DNA of 64,000 bases from Acholoe squamosa. Its lineage: Eukaryota; Annelida; Polychaeta; Phyllodocida; Polynoidae. The notes under the pieces were generated by a model. The model ran no database searches. It was not told the origin of the DNA and saw only the letters and a list, made by a program, of their open reading frames with translations. Each line of letters opens with the position of its first letter. Position 1 is the stretch's first letter. The DNA is taken from positions 63,896,822 through 63,960,821 of the forward strand of contig OX439043.1 in assembly GCA_949317995.1 (NCBI GenBank), read 5' to 3'. Shown piece by piece: positions 21,801 through 32,894 of this stretch. The translations under genes and the position numbers were made by a program.

Positions 21801-24063
21801 TCTTGTTTAGGAACAAGATGTCATCTTGTGAGATGCTCGTTTCATCGACCTTGGTGTCTTGGAAGTCCTGCTCTAGAGCCTTGATAGCGTCTCTTGGCGT
21901 CATCGGTGGCAGCTCCTTAACTGTGATTCTATAGCAGAATCCATCAGAGCATGCAGACAGATGACTCTGAGTGATATTTCCAACAATGCTCCAGCCAAGG
22001 TCCGTTTTAACCGCATACGGTTCATTATTTTCTCCCGTGATGACCTTTCTTGGGACAAGAGCCTGTGGGCAATTGTACCCAATCAGAAGACCAACATCAC
22101 AATCAAGTAGTGGTGGTACTTCCTTGGTGATGCATCGGAGGTGTTCCCACCTCTTAGCTATCTCGCATGTCGGGATGTGGGATCTGTCCAAGGGGATATT
22201 TTCTCTAGTGTAGGCTGGCGGTAGAGGAACCCACTCCTCGGAGGTTAGAGCCCTAACCTGCAGCCCCGTTGCTCTTTGACTGTCGATTTCAGTGCCCTTC
22301 CCAAGCATCGTTGTCATACGAAGCTTGACTGGTTGGACTTTGCATTGCAGGGAGTCACATATTGCCCCGTCTACAAAGGTACTGTCGCTTTGTGTATCCA
22401 GAAGGGCATACACAAGTCTTTCGTTCTGTGGCAGGCCCACAGCTGAGACCCAGACGGGCACAACATGTGAAGTCAGCGACGCACTGCCTGAGCTAGAGTT
22501 CAGCGTTGCAGCAGTGGCCTCCTTCTTTGACTCACTGGGCGCTGCCTTTATTGATTCAGCCTTGGGTTGTTCGGCCTTAGTGTTTCCATTGCCAGCTGAC
22601 CGTGGCACGAAATCATTTTCGTGCAAACAAGTGGGATGTCTCCCCTTGCACACGCCACAGGTGTGCTTTCTGCGACAGGTTTTGGAACCGTGTCCTGTGC
22701 GCAGACAACCATAACACCTGTTTTGAGACTTTACGAAGTTTCTTCTCTCTTCAATGGGTTTCTTCTGAAAGACCTTACACGTAGGTAATGTGTGACCTTC
22801 AGTATCACAGAAGGGGCAAATGGGTGGTTTAGAAGTTTCGTTATCGGTTTGCATCAACTCATTGTCCTTTTGGGCCTTGGGCTCAGATGAGGTCTTGGTG
22901 GATAGAGTTCGTGCACGGCCCTTCTTGCTCTCACGTGCTGGCTGAACTTTCTCCTCTTGTGCCTTGAGCGCGTACATGGAGGTGATGGGGTTGCAAGCTA
23001 TCCTTGCTTCCTGTGAGACGAACCCAGCAAACTCCTTGAAGTTAGGGTAGGGCTGCTCGTCGTCTAATTTGGCCGTCACGCGTCTGTTCCAACGACCAGC
23101 TATCATCTCAGGAAGCTTTGTGAGGAGTTTTTGGTTTTGGTCATAGCCATTCAGGACCTCTAGACCTGGAACATGAGGAATGGCCTCACTGTACGCGGTT
23201 AGAAAATCTCCAAATTCCCGGAGCTTGATAGCATCCTTGGCATTAATCTTGGGCCAGCTGTTTAGTTTCTCACGGAAAGCCTTGAGAAGGACAAATGGGT
23301 GTCCATATCTCGAGTTCAACTTGTCCCAGGCCTGCTCGTATGCAGAGTCGTCTTGTCGGTAAAATGTTCCGTCTAACACTGTTTTGGCCTCACCGTCGAT
23401 ATATTTCTGCAGATAAAAGAGTTTATCTGCAGACGATAGACAATGGGCCTCGACAAGCATCTTAAAGGACCAGCTCCACTGAATGAACATAAGGGGATCC
23501 CCTTTGAATGTTCCGGGTTCTGGTGGTGGCAGCCGATGTGTTGTCATGGCACCAGACAATAGCTTTGCCAGTGCGCCTATATCGCTTTGAGCTTGTGAGG
23601 CAGTCTCCTCTATGCTGTGGCCGGCTCCGCTGAGGGGAGTACTGACAGGAAGCGACTTCTTTGCTTGAGAGCTGTACGGTTTGGATGGTTTGAACTGAGG
23701 TGCTTTGGGATTGAGCTTGGAAGGTGAACTGGGCACCCCCACTTCGTCCTCATAGGCCTCAGCAAGGACTTTGGCCTTGGCCTCAGCTGCCTTTATCTCA
23801 GCATCAGCCTGGATATGTTTGAGTCTCATCTCCTCTGCTCTCACCTGGTTCTGGAGTTCGAGCAGCCGTGCTTGTTGGGCTTCCTCTGTCGCTAGTGCCT
23901 CGGCCTTCGCCCTCTTCTCGGCAAGTTCCGCTTCGGCCTTAGCTCTCTGAGAAATAATTGAGGACCTACCGCTTTGATGAGACCGCACCGATGCATTGTC
24001 TGATCCGCGCTTTGGTTCCCCTGCTGGCATATCTTTGGTATGGTCTGATGCAATTGAGGCCAT
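18802..24063 (-). CDS. BEL/Pao Gag-Pol polyprotein (main frame)
   Basis: This frame of 1,753 residues runs from the ATG at 24063. Visible regions are a charged alanine/glutamate-rich coiled coil (about 30-110), a DUF1759-type Gag region (FKGDPLMFIQWSWSF, about 180-260), zinc-knuckle cysteines (CYGCLRTGHGSKTC, about 449), aspartic protease LLDTQSDSTF (about 555), RT (LRVVFDCSAR; YVDD about 972), RNase H (VDSKVALGYI), an H2C2 integrase zinc region (about 1457) and integrase core D, D, E in GMDCFGP, RSDQGTNF and GLWERQI (about 1527, 1590, 1639). Family order and the YVDD and DUF1759 signatures make it BEL/Pao rather than Gypsy. The frame ends early by one base shift; the missing tail lies at 18,570-18,801. 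Upstream N-terminal Gag sequence lies in two other frames. Confidence 0.93.
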   Translation of the reverse strand: MASIASDHTKDMPAGEPKRGSDNASVRSHQSGRSSIISQRAKAEAELAEKRAKAEALATEEAQQARLLELQNQVRAEEMRLKHIQADAEIKAAEAKAKVLAEAYEDEVGVPSSPSKLNPKAPQFKPSKPYSSQAKKSLPVSTPLSGAGHSIEETASQAQSDIGALAKLLSGAMTTHRLPPPEPGTFKGDPLMFIQWSWSFKMLVEAHCLSSADKLFYLQKYIDGEAKTVLDGTFYRQDDSAYEQAWDKLNSRYGHPFVLLKAFREKLNSWPKINAKDAIKLREFGDFLTAYSEAIPHVPGLEVLNGYDQNQKLLTKLPEMIAGRWNRRVTAKLDDEQPYPNFKEFAGFVSQEARIACNPITSMYALKAQEEKVQPARESKKGRARTLSTKTSSEPKAQKDNELMQTDNETSKPPICPFCDTEGHTLPTCKVFQKKPIEERRNFVKSQNRCYGCLRTGHGSKTCRRKHTCGVCKGRHPTCLHENDFVPRSAGNGNTKAEQPKAESIKAAPSESKKEATAATLNSSSGSASLTSHVVPVWVSAVGLPQNERLVYALLDTQSDSTFVDGAICDSLQCKVQPVKLRMTTMLGKGTEIDSQRATGLQVRALTSEEWVPLPPAYTRENIPLDRSHIPTCEIAKRWEHLRCITKEVPPLLDCDVGLLIGYNCPQALVPRKVITGENNEPYAVKTDLGWSIVGNITQSHLSACSDGFCYRITVKELPPMTPRDAIKALEQDFQDTKVDETSISQDDILFLNKMDSGISKNDKGHYEMPLPFKTRPNLPDNRKTALVRLKCLKRKLQKDHQYRDHYQQFMKSLFEAGHAEIVTEEPTPGGTWYIPHHGVYHPAKPNKLRVVFDCSARHGGTSLNDHLLTGPDLTNSLVGVLLRFRCHPIAVTCDIEKMFYQFYVDHPDRDFLRFFWWREDDLDGDPIECRMTVHLFGAASSPGCATYGLKYLVKEHGERYPFAADFIKRNFYVDDGITSVPTEEDAKLLVTESKELCAKGNLRLHKFLSNSKNVMETIDPQRRGTDTAELDFDRSPSTSERALGLRWSIHKDLFTFKLSVEGNPQTRRTVLSTVASLYDPLGLLAPFTLLGKRVLQATCQQGTKWDEPLPEKLKPEWEAWMSDLQRLDLLSIPRCYLPDGFGHPVTTQLHHFSDASTRGYGTCSYLRAENSNGQVHCSLIIGKSRVAPSKIVTIPRLELSAAVVSAKMSRRLRQELDMKIDQEFFWVDSKVALGYISNESKRFHVFVANRVEAIRRLTNPDMWHYVPTGENPADLASRGTSVTELLQSDWFRGPEFLWQKDLNVTPDHAHQLVPGDPEVRVTECFKTTTAAEPIDWEQKIERFSSWRKLTGAIARLSRRARGNKSNSISTVQERENATALLIKAVQQHAFSAEVAILQSKTKTLPRDNRISQLEPTLEDGILKAGGRLRKAPLSSGEINPIILPKESNATRLIISHYHGRVNHQGRGMTLNELRGHGYCVLGGSKTVANYIHRCVTCRKGRRPPEEQKMADLPKERMEATPPFWYSGMDCFGPYIVKRGRRSFKAYGLLFTCFYSRAIHIEMLEDMTTDSFINGLRCFIAIRGPVRELRSDQGTNFVGASNELKVAMQEMEPQKIEAFLGERQCDLRFNPPSSSHAGGLWERQIRTVKSVLSSTVELSQGRLDPASLRTLFYEAMTIVNNRPLAIHKVNDTDQPLTPNHLLSMKSAVALPPPGEFVKEDVYLNKRWRRVQYLTEQFWSRWKREYLYNISKRQ

Positions 24064-24609
24064 CTCACTGACAGAGTCACCGAAAATAGATGGGTGTGCG
24101 TGCTTGACTTCTCGAAGTCGAGAAATCCTTCGGGTCTATTAACTGCCGGTTCATGATCAGAGAAAGAAGAGTGGCCGTAACGCTCATGCAGTTGTCCACC
24201 CTTTCGACTACTTCTGACTCCGGTGTTCCCAGGCCTTTCAACACATCGTAATCATTTAGGACTGCAGCATGAAACTCTTTTAAGTCAGACTGGAGTTGCT
24301 GTAGGACCCCGAGTGACACTGGTGTGAGTTACGCCAATTTTCGTAATGTTTAGTCAGTTTATGCTTACGTTTGTCGATTTCGACAGCACGATTCTGTAAT
24401 GCCTTTTCCGTCGGTCTTCGTTCGCGTGAGCTGCTTCGCTTTTCGGGTTCGGTAGAGCGTTCGAGCGCTTTGATGCGACTCTCCAACTCTTGTATTTGAG
24501 TTTCAATTGCAGCCCTTGCGTCATCTAAAAGGTTGTCATTATCCAACTCACCTGCCAGCTCCTCTAGCTTGGTCCTGTATTCCGCCACCTGAATCTCGTT
24601 TTGCGCCAT
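24064..24609 (-). pseudogene. N-terminal Gag of the BEL/Pao element, split over two further frames
   Basis: The likely original start is the ATG at 24609, beginning a helical, charged segment (MAQNEIQVAEYRTKLEEL) that stays in one frame to about 24,325. The protein continues in a second frame (VLQQLQSDLKEFHAAVLND) to about 24,100 and then enters the main frame (HAHPSIFGDSVSEMAS). Two single-base shifts therefore separate this part from the main ORF. Real mutations, assembly indels or, less likely, a small intron could explain this. Confidence 0.75.
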
Positions 24610-25170
24610 TATGCGGAAGTTTAATTTTATCGCCCAAATGCAGAGTTTTACAACAAATAGTGGGGAGGTGTCAATAAACAGATTAAATTACCAAAATCAA
24701 TGTGCACACAAATAAAATATTAGCAACCGTATATTCTAGTACTAGATACTCGTTTATGACAGGGTGTTGTTTGCTGATAAAGTTCCGTTACTGTAGGCAA
24801 ACAACCGTTCAAGTTTTATCTGTACTTCTTAAATTCCGGTAAATATGTAACAAACACCAGCAAATAACCGTATTCTTAGGTTTGACAATTATCGGTGAGT
24901 TACTGTAAGTGTTCTTTAGATTTCACATTAATCTGGAGACTACCTTCTTGTTGCGTTGAATCGGGCGGGGTTGTAGACGTTGGACTTGGTTTGAGTTGGA
25001 CTTTACGTCACCGGTCTTGGAGTGTCAGTTCCCATCGGGTGGCGACGTCTGTTGATTACGCCGTGAAGCTGCTGGCAACGTGGATGAGCATGCAGATTTT
25101 CATTGCCGTTGTCGTTACTCGGACCGGAGCTTCCTTCTCGACCCGCGCATCATTGGCCGTAAGTTCTTAC
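24610..25170. other. BEL/Pao 5' untranslated leader
   Basis: Non-coding sequence between the 5' LTR and the first Gag ATG. No primer-binding site could be matched to a tRNA by eye. Confidence 0.7.
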
Positions 25171-26194
25171 TGTAGCTGCCTGCCCTGGTTTTAATAAGTC
25201 TTGACTGACACGTGATGACATGGTGTTGAAAAGCTTTATTTCTTCAGCATATCATACTTCCATAAGTGCCGTAAGAACTAGAATAACATAGAAAATTCAC
25301 GTAAGAATCAAATAATACAAGTGGTATACATAAACAATAGGCAAATTAAATCTCAAGTTGCACAGATTTCAGTGATACAAATTTGAGTCATAATACCGTA
25401 ACGCGAGCGATACGCGCATAAACTGAAGTTAGCTCAGTTTATGGTGATACAAAATTCAGGTGATATAGAACTTTGACCATAGTATCTAGTATAATATCAT
25501 AATGTGACATAGTCAGTAACCAGTGGATACACTTTATATTCAGTGCTGCCATATATTGACAAAAACAAAGACTAGGTGTGGGTGACAAATAGCACCAAAT
25601 CCTTAAAATACATGGATAAATGTCTCAGATCATGGGGACACAATTTTATGCTTGCTGTGGGACTGGTTATATGAACACATGGCCAGACTAGATTTAACCA
25701 GTACACATACAAGTACTCTTTAGCACCTTATTTTGAGCACTTATACACTCATAAAATACATCTTGACAATACAATGAACATCTCACCTTGTGGGCTTGTC
25801 CAGGAACAGGTACTAAAGTTACAGGGAGGTCTTAAAACATCATATTTCTTAGATTTCTACATGGCTCTGTGTTTGGTTTGTTTTTGGCTCCAAAATCTCC
25901 CTGGAAGTGGCCTCTGAGCATGCCCAAGCAGTGGTGCACTCTGGGGTACAAGATGGCAGGCTCCATGGGCTGCTGTCAGACAGTGGGTTTGTAAACATTG
26001 CTACTACATGCATATTTCAGGCTAAACACATCAATAGAACCATAGCAAATATCATTTATGGTAAGTCTGGAGTCTAAACATATTTAAACACCCTGTAGGA
26101 CTTAGAAAATGACTGAGGAGTGATATATCAACAAAGGTGAGCGAGGTGAGCGATATTTGGGGTATTTGGGGGTGTATTTTCATCTGCTTTTACA
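25171..26194 (-). repeat. 5' LTR of the BEL/Pao element
   Basis: This is 1,024 bp, followed by ATCAC. Transcription of the element should begin in this copy and run leftward. The 12-bp palindrome GTAAGTTCTTAC lies immediately inside it (25,159-25,170). Confidence 0.96.
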
Positions 26195-26199
26195 ATCAC

Positions 26200-27420
26200 C
26201 TCCCTCCTACAAAAAAAAAAGTTTCAACCTTTGAAAAATCAATGATAGAGATTATCTTTGAATGTGCTGATAGTCTGACAAAGATGGACCATCTACCTGT
26301 CAATTCCCATATAAGTAAATGGAAGAGGTGGTGCCAGCTTGGGTATGAATTCCAAAACTCTGACATCATCATTGTGCACTGGTTAACAGACACAGAAAGG
26401 GTTAACAAATGGGTCAAAAGGGCGGGAAAAAAGGTTTCCTAATGGAATGTGTATTCTTTAGCATTGGAGAGCCAAAGGGTCGCCTTTCTTCTCTTTCTAT
26501 ACAACATTTTGTAATCCATGAACTGTAGAAACATCACAGATTTATTCAATGACCATTCAACATATTCATGGTCTCAACATATTATTCTACCTATATATGA
26601 ACATATATTTGTAAAATTACAGTTCTTTGATGCTTTATTTCCACAAAGTTTGGCCATATCTGCCTCTTTTTGGGAACCCCCAAAAGCGTCTTAATCCATG
26701 GTGGTGCCTATTACTCTTTCCGAGTTAATTAATTTTACGGTATAAGTCACAACTTATATGTTGCTACTCAGGATACAGTGTTAATGATTTGAAAATTGAA
26801 AAAGTGATATCGAAAAATAAGAAAACAGCAATAGCAGACTGATCTACAAAAGTTCCGCCACTTATTATTACATGGTTTTGCTTCTTGCTTTTGTAAATGG
26901 TTTTACTTGTAAAGCCTTGTGTCCACACGACGACAAAACCACTTTTGTTGGCCGACATTTGAAAAGTCGGCCAACAAAATGACCACTGGTGCCAAGTGGA
27001 CAGGGGTCCCCAGGACCCATCTTGATTGCCAGTATAAATAAATCGATTTAAAAAAAATGAAAGGTAATATTCTTGGCAAGAAAACCCAACATCAGACATT
27101 TATACGTTTACAGATAAATGTGTCAGTGCCTGCATATGTGAACAAGACGCAGAGGTGATAGAAATGAGGAGATAAGAATTCTAAGATGGACTCTAGAAGC
27201 ATCTAAAAGCAACTTCCAAATATTCTACCCCATCGGGGAATCTGGTACATGTATAATGACCAAATCAGATTAGAAACAAGCAAGTGTTGAGTTCATGGGA
27301 ACATTAATCTTTGATTGTTTGCCTGGTGAGGCATAAAGGACGAGTCAAGTCTTGCTTAATCTGAAATCTCCATAGTCTATGATATCAAGGAATAATTTCT
27401 GGCAAAAGAAGAACAGATCA
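26200..27420. other. Interval without a recognised gene; strong hairpin
   Basis: A plus-strand open stretch at about 26,220-26,442 (segment ISKWKRWCQLGYEFQNSDII) is not recognised. A perfect 14-bp stem with a 9-base loop lies at 26,943-26,979 (arms TTTTGTTGGCCGAC and complement). Nothing else is supportable. Confidence 0.4.
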
Positions 27421-27424
27421 GGTT

Positions 27425-27920
27425 GCCACCAATGTTGAAAATCTCCTACCCCAGCTCCCTAAATGTGTAGTTTTTACTTGTGTTCTAGAAGGATAGGAAC
27501 TTAGATGGAATATCTATAGAAGGCCCTGGTGTGCATGGTCCCCAAACCCCCAGAATTATAGGTAAAAAAACTGACAACCATACTTTAAATCTGCAGTTGT
27601 CATTTGTGCTCTAGAAAGGTTTGCAACCTAGATCTTTAGAGCCTCTGGTAAAAATTACAAATTTTCTGCGGTGGGGCTCTGGGGTGATTGGCCCCAACAC
27701 CAGAACTATGGGGAAAAGCATCCTGCCCCCACACCCTAATTCTTGAGTTCTTATTTGCACCCCTGCAAGGTTTGCAACCTATAAAAGCCTCTGGTAAAAA
27801 TTGTAAATTTTCTGGGGGGAGCTCTCGGGTGAGTGGCCCCAACCACAGAATAATGACAAAAATCTCCTGCTCCCACTCCCTAAATCTGTAGTTTTTAGTT
27901 GTGCTCCTGTGAGGGTTTGT
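27425..27920. repeat. Degenerate tandem repeat, about 4 units of 130-155 bp
   Basis: Blocks such as GGTTTGCAACCTA, GCCTCTGGTAAAAATT, AAATTTTCTG, GGCCCCAAC and a CTCC-rich end recur in order. The copies are diverged and the array is non-coding. Confidence 0.75.
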
Positions 27921-27922
27921 TA

Positions 27923-28150
27923 GGGAGTAATCACTTTTTAACAACAGGGGGGCTGGTGGGTTTGTGCGTGGACGTGCGAAAAAAAAAATTTGACCCCCCT
28001 CTAGAGGTGGTAAAATTTTTGACCCCCCCCTATAAGTGACAAAAATCGCGTGTGAACGTCCCCTTTTAGCCTATAGTAAGGTGTGGGATTTTCCCCTGAA
28101 AACAGGTGATTTTATTTTGACCCCCCCATCAGAGGTGTTGAAAAATTTCT
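27923..28150 (+). mobile_element. PIF/Harbinger-like MITE fragment
   Basis: It begins GGGAGTAATCACTTTTTAAC directly after TTA, matching the end of the complete 300-bp copy at 54,898-55,197. It contains the family's G/C runs and TTTTGACCCCCC motifs, but no matching right end is present before the direct repeat at 28,152. Confidence 0.65.
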
Positions 28151-28151
28151 G

Positions 28152-28351
28152 ACCTCCATTGGCCAGATGAACATTTGCAGACCTGATAAAATCCCCAAAC
28201 CTTGGCATAATATAAAAACTCATCTACTGTTCCATTTAGGAACTATTTGGGGTCACTTGTGATTTTTTTTCATAATTTTACCAATATTTCTTGCATATGA
28301 TTTCTAAGCCAATCAGCACCCAGATCACCTTCAGTGCAGGCCTGAATACCA
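28152..28351 (+). repeat. 200-bp direct repeat, copy 1
   Basis: CCTCCATTGGCCAGATG through GAATACCATA is nearly identical to 29,527-29,726; one homopolymer length difference was seen. The near identity over 200 bases suggests recent duplication or terminal direct repeats of an element with about 1.2 kb inside. Confidence 0.9.
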
Positions 28352-29526
28352 TATGACTCACGAGAGGGCAGCATTTACATCCATGTAACCTTAATTAGGG
28401 GGTAGGGTCTTCAGATAAAACTAAAATGTTTTTCCTATCAAACCTTAGGGTCTGTCCTATAAAATCCTAAAGTGTGGTGGCAACAGCCTTTCTCAATGTT
28501 ATGATATGAGGGGATTGATGTGTGCAATTCACACTGAAATTCCTACCAGTTTTCAATGTGATTTCCAAGCAGCGACTTTTATCTTCAAAGATCTAAGCAC
28601 TGCACAAGCAGCAGTTCTAGAGCTGTCAAATTGCATATTTGCATTGAATTCAGTTACCTGATGATGAAGGGGGGATTGATTTTGCAAAATATTGTTCGGA
28701 TTTTGCCAGAAAAACTCACAAAATCATGAAAAACATGATAAAACTGGTGAAAAATGATTAACATTAGGCCTATAATTAATCCCACTTTTTACAGATCATA
28801 TCTTACCAGGGGATCATTTTTTAAGGCATGCCTTTTCTGTTATATGCATCAAGAATACCTGTTATCAATATTGTACTAATATTTGCACTTGGGGATAAAT
28901 TACTACTGGTTAATTGGATAGTTGCGCTCTCGCTGAAACTTTGACGGAACACTGCAAACCCAACCAAACTTCAAATGGACCCTAATGTAGGCCCTACATG
29001 GATATCTATGCATCAATAACCCTAGGAAGATTAAAATGAGGCTAAAATGTCATTTTCTGCTGAAAATTTCACCCTATAGGTGGTTTATGTCCAGAAAAAG
29101 TTATGTTTGGGGCGATTCATAGAAACTGCAATATTTAGTGAATTACCCTACCTCCGCAAGCAAGGTTTTCCAATTTTTTTTATTTACACACCATTTCTGT
29201 GACTAATTTGGCCAGATTCCTGTAAAACCATCCTTGCTGTAACAGAAAAATGACATTAAGAGGACATTTGAAATAGGCAGGTCAAATGTCCAATCATCCT
29301 ATAGGTTACGTGGAACTAATTCCATTTCCTCTATGTTTCTATATAGCATAACACACAAAAACAGCCCCCCGTAATGTTCGTTGGTAATATTTTCAACCGT
29401 AGCAAGATTAAACCATCTCTCACACACAATGTGTTAGAATATAGGATAGGCTTAACCCTGAAAATCTTAACTAAGTGAGCGATACATACAGCAAGTGCCA
29501 TTCTACCCTATTTTGGGCCTCAAAAC
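28352..29526. other. Interior between the 200-bp direct repeats
   Basis: No coding sequence is seen. The first 38 bases (TGACTCACGAGAGGGCAGCA onward) recur at 34,679-34,717, next to the satellite-bearing TIR structure. Confidence 0.5.
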
Positions 29527-29726
29527 CTCCATTGGCCAGATGAACATTTGCAGACCTGATAAAATCCCCAAACCTTGGCATAATATAAAAACTCATCTAC
29601 TGTTCCATTTAGGAACTATTTGGGGTCACTTGTGATTTTTTTCATAATTTTACCAATATTTCTTGCATATGATTTCTAAGCCAATCAGCACCCAGATCAC
29701 CTTCAGTGCAGGCCTGAATACCATAC
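29527..29726 (+). repeat. 200-bp direct repeat, copy 2
   Basis: Matches 28,152-28,351 almost base for base; flanks on both sides differ from copy 1. Confidence 0.9.
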
Positions 29727-30257
29727 AAGGGGTCAATGGTTAAGAGATTATGTTAAGGATTCAATTGAAAATTTAGGATCTAAGATCTATGATCAAGAGG
29801 CCCGTGTTAAGGATGCAATTGAGAGGATTCAATTTAGGATCTGTCATCTATGATCAAGATATTAGGATTTCATATTTAAATTTGACGATCAATTCTGAGT
29901 TTAATATCAATTCTAAAAGCAGTTAAATTGCAGTGCGTTTCCCGGATTAGAAATTTATCCCATATTTTCGGCAAAGTAAACACAGCAAAGCTGTAATGCC
30001 GTGCATATTCATATCATGTTCTAAGAAGTATAGAATTGATTTACAACATTTTTAATATGATCTTAGATTAAAATTTTCAGAACAAATATTATTTTAATAT
30101 GGAATCTAAAAGCCCTTCATATGTTTTGTGTTTTGCAATTTATTAATCTATAACATACTTTCAGGAAAGTAAACACAGCAATGCTGTAATGCCGTGCATA
30201 TTCCTATTATGATCCAAGGAAAAAAGATCATTATATATGAACTCTATGGCCTTTGGA
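29727..30257. other. AT-rich non-coding interval
   Basis: Short internal duplications are visible (AAAGTAAACACAGCAA...GCTGTAATGCCGTGCATATT occurs at about 29,965 and 30,165). No gene is supported. Confidence 0.5.
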
Positions 30258-30435
30258 ATGGACCTATACTTAAATATATGCTCTGATTGTGGTGCTTCCT
30301 CGCTCTCCATGTAAAATCCTGTCCCATTGCTATAGTATGGAGTAAACCTATGCCTGGATTAAAATATGCAAATAAGGAATATGTGTGAGGGTTGGGAGTA
30401 GTGTGGTAGTGGTATTGGTGGTGGTGGTGTCACAA

Positions 30436-32894
30436 TGGTCACTAACATCCATCTGATAACTTTTGAAGATCAAAATAGACCATATATGGCCTGGATCCCT
30501 GTGGTTCCTGAAACCAAGATGGCCGACACACAAGGAAAACAAAAGAATTAGGTAGTTGAGGTGTCCCAATGATCACTAACATCCATCTGATAACTTTTGA
30601 ATATCAAAATTGACCATATATGGCCTGGATCCCTGTGATTCCTGAAACCAAGATGGCCAACACACAAGGAAAACAAAAGAATTAGGTAGTTGAGGTGTCC
30701 AAATGGTCACTAACATCCATCTGATAACTTTTGAAGATCAAAATTGACCACATATGACCTGGATCCCTGTGTTTCCTAAAACCAAGATGGCCGACACACA
30801 TGGAAAACAATAAAATTGGGTAGTTGAGGTGTCCAAATGGTCACTAACATCCATCTGATATCTTTTGAAGATCAAAATTGACCATATATGACCTGGATCC
30901 CTGTGTTTCCGAAAACCAAGATGGACGACACATATGGAAAACAATAGAATTAGGTAGTTGAGGTATCCCAATGACTACTAACATCCACCTCATAACTTTG
31001 AAAGATCAAAATTGACCATATATGAGCTTGATCCCTGTGTTTTCTAAAACCAAGATGGCCGACACATATGAAAAACAATAGAATTAGGTAGTTGAGGTCT
31101 TTCAATGGTCACTAACATCCATCTCATAACTTTTGAAGATCAAAATTGACCACATATGACCTGGATCCCTGTGTTTCCGAAAACCAAGATGGCTGACACA
31201 CATGGAAAACAATAAAATTAGGCACTTGAGGTGTCCCAATGGTCACTAACATCCACCTGATAACTTTTGAAGATCAAAGTTGACCATATATGACCTGGAT
31301 CCCTGTGTTTCCTAAAACAAAGATGGCCGACACATATGGAGAACAATAGAATTAGGTAGTTGAGGTCATTCAATGGTCACTAACATCCATCTGATAACAT
31401 TTGAAGATCGAAATTGACCACATATGACCTGGATCCCTGTGTTTCCTAAAACCAAGATGGCCGACACACAAGGAAAACAATAGAATTAGGTGGTTGAGGT
31501 GTCCCAATGGTCACTAACATCCATCTGATATCTTTTGAAGATCAAAATTGACCACATATGACCTGGATCCCTGTGTTTCCTAAAACCAAGATGGCTGACA
31601 CACAAGGAAAACAATAGAATTAGGTAGTTGAGGTGTCCCAATGGTCACTAACATCCATCTGATATCTTTTGAAGATCAAAATTGACCACATATGACCTGG
31701 ATCCCTGTGTTTTCTAAAACAAAGATGGCCGACACACATGGAAAAAAATAGAATTAGGTAGTTGAGGTCTCCCAATGGTCACTAACATCCATCTGATAAT
31801 TTTTGAAGATCAAAGTTGACCATATATGGCCTGGATCCCTGTGTTTTCTAAAACAAAGATGGCCAACACATATTGAAAAAAAATAGAATTAGGTAGTTGA
31901 GGTCTTTCAATGGTCACTAACATCCATCTGATAACTTTTGAAGATCAAAATTGACCACATATGACCTGGATCCCTGTGTTTCCTAAAACAAAGATGGCCG
32001 ACACACATGGAAAACAACAAAATTGGGTAGTTGAGGTCTCCCAATGGTCACTAACATCCATCTATAACTTTTGAAGATCAAAATTGACCACATATGACCT
32101 GGATCCCTGTGTTTCCGAAAACCAAGATGGCGGACACACATGGAAAACAATAAAATTAGGTACTTGAGGTGTCCCAATGGTCACTAACATCCATCTCATA
32201 ACTTTTGAAGATCGAAGTTGACCATATATGGCCTGGATCCCTGTGTTTCCGAAAACAAAGATGGCCGACATATATGGAGAACAATAAAATTAGCTAGTTG
32301 AGGTGTCCCAATGGTCACTAACATCCATCTGATAACTTTTGAAGATTAAAATTGACAATATATGAGCTGGATCCCTGTGTTTCCTAAAACAAAGATGGCC
32401 GACACACATGGAAAACAATAAAATAGACTAGTTGAGGTCTCCCAATGGTCACTAACATCCATCTGATAATTTTTGAAGATCAAAGTTGACCATATATGGC
32501 CTGGATCCCTGTGTTTTCTAAAACAAAGATGGCCGACACATATTGAAAAAAATAGAATTAGGTACTTGAGGTCTTTCAATGGTCACTAATATCCATCTGA
32601 TAATTTTTGAAGATCAAAATTGACCATATATGACCTGGATCCCTGTGTTTTCTAAAACAAAGATGGCCGACACACATGGAAAACAACAAAATTGGGTAGT
32701 TGAGGTCCCCCAATGGTCACTAACATCCATCTGATAACTTTTGAAAATCAATGTTGACCATATATGGCCTGGATCCCTGTGTTTCCTAAAAACAAAGATG
32801 GCCAACATATATGGAGAACAATAAAATTAGCTAGTTGAGGTGTCCCAATGGTCACTAACATCAATCTGATAACTTTTGAAGATTAAAATTGACA
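30436..32894 (+). repeat. 134-bp satellite array, about 18 units
   Basis: The landmark ACTAACATCC recurs at 30,441, 30,575, 30,709, 30,843, 30,977 and 31,111, exactly 134 bp apart each time, and continues to about 32,890. Each unit contains CTGGATCCCTGTG, an AAGATGGC core and AATTAGGTAGTTGAGG. Several short minus-strand frames across it are by-products of repetition. Confidence 0.96.

Larger units (their letters stand above)
17373..26194 (-). mobile_element. Full-length BEL/Pao LTR retrotransposon with TSD
   Basis: Two direct 1,024-bp LTRs (17,373-18,396 and 25,171-26,194) start TGTAGCTGCC and end TTTTACA on the plus strand; the element is transcribed on the minus strand. The 5-bp sequence ATCAC is duplicated on both sides (17,368-17,372 and 26,195-26,199). 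By eye the LTRs differ at one base (18,148 A versus 25,946 G), pointing to a very recent insertion. In element sense, a purine-rich tract (GGTGGGAG) abuts the 3' LTR. The internal region carries a Gag-Pol frame of BEL/Pao type with frame breaks. Confidence 0.97.

Noticed and set aside
26195..26445. Lost N-terminal exon of the NLR locus on the far side of the BEL insertion
   Set aside because: The open frame there is on the opposite strand and shows no effector-domain motif.
30348..32808. Series of similar minus-strand frames (HLGFRKHRDPGHIWSILIFKS type)
   Set aside because: They are the same frame repeated in each 134-bp satellite unit, with stops between; no sign of a gene.
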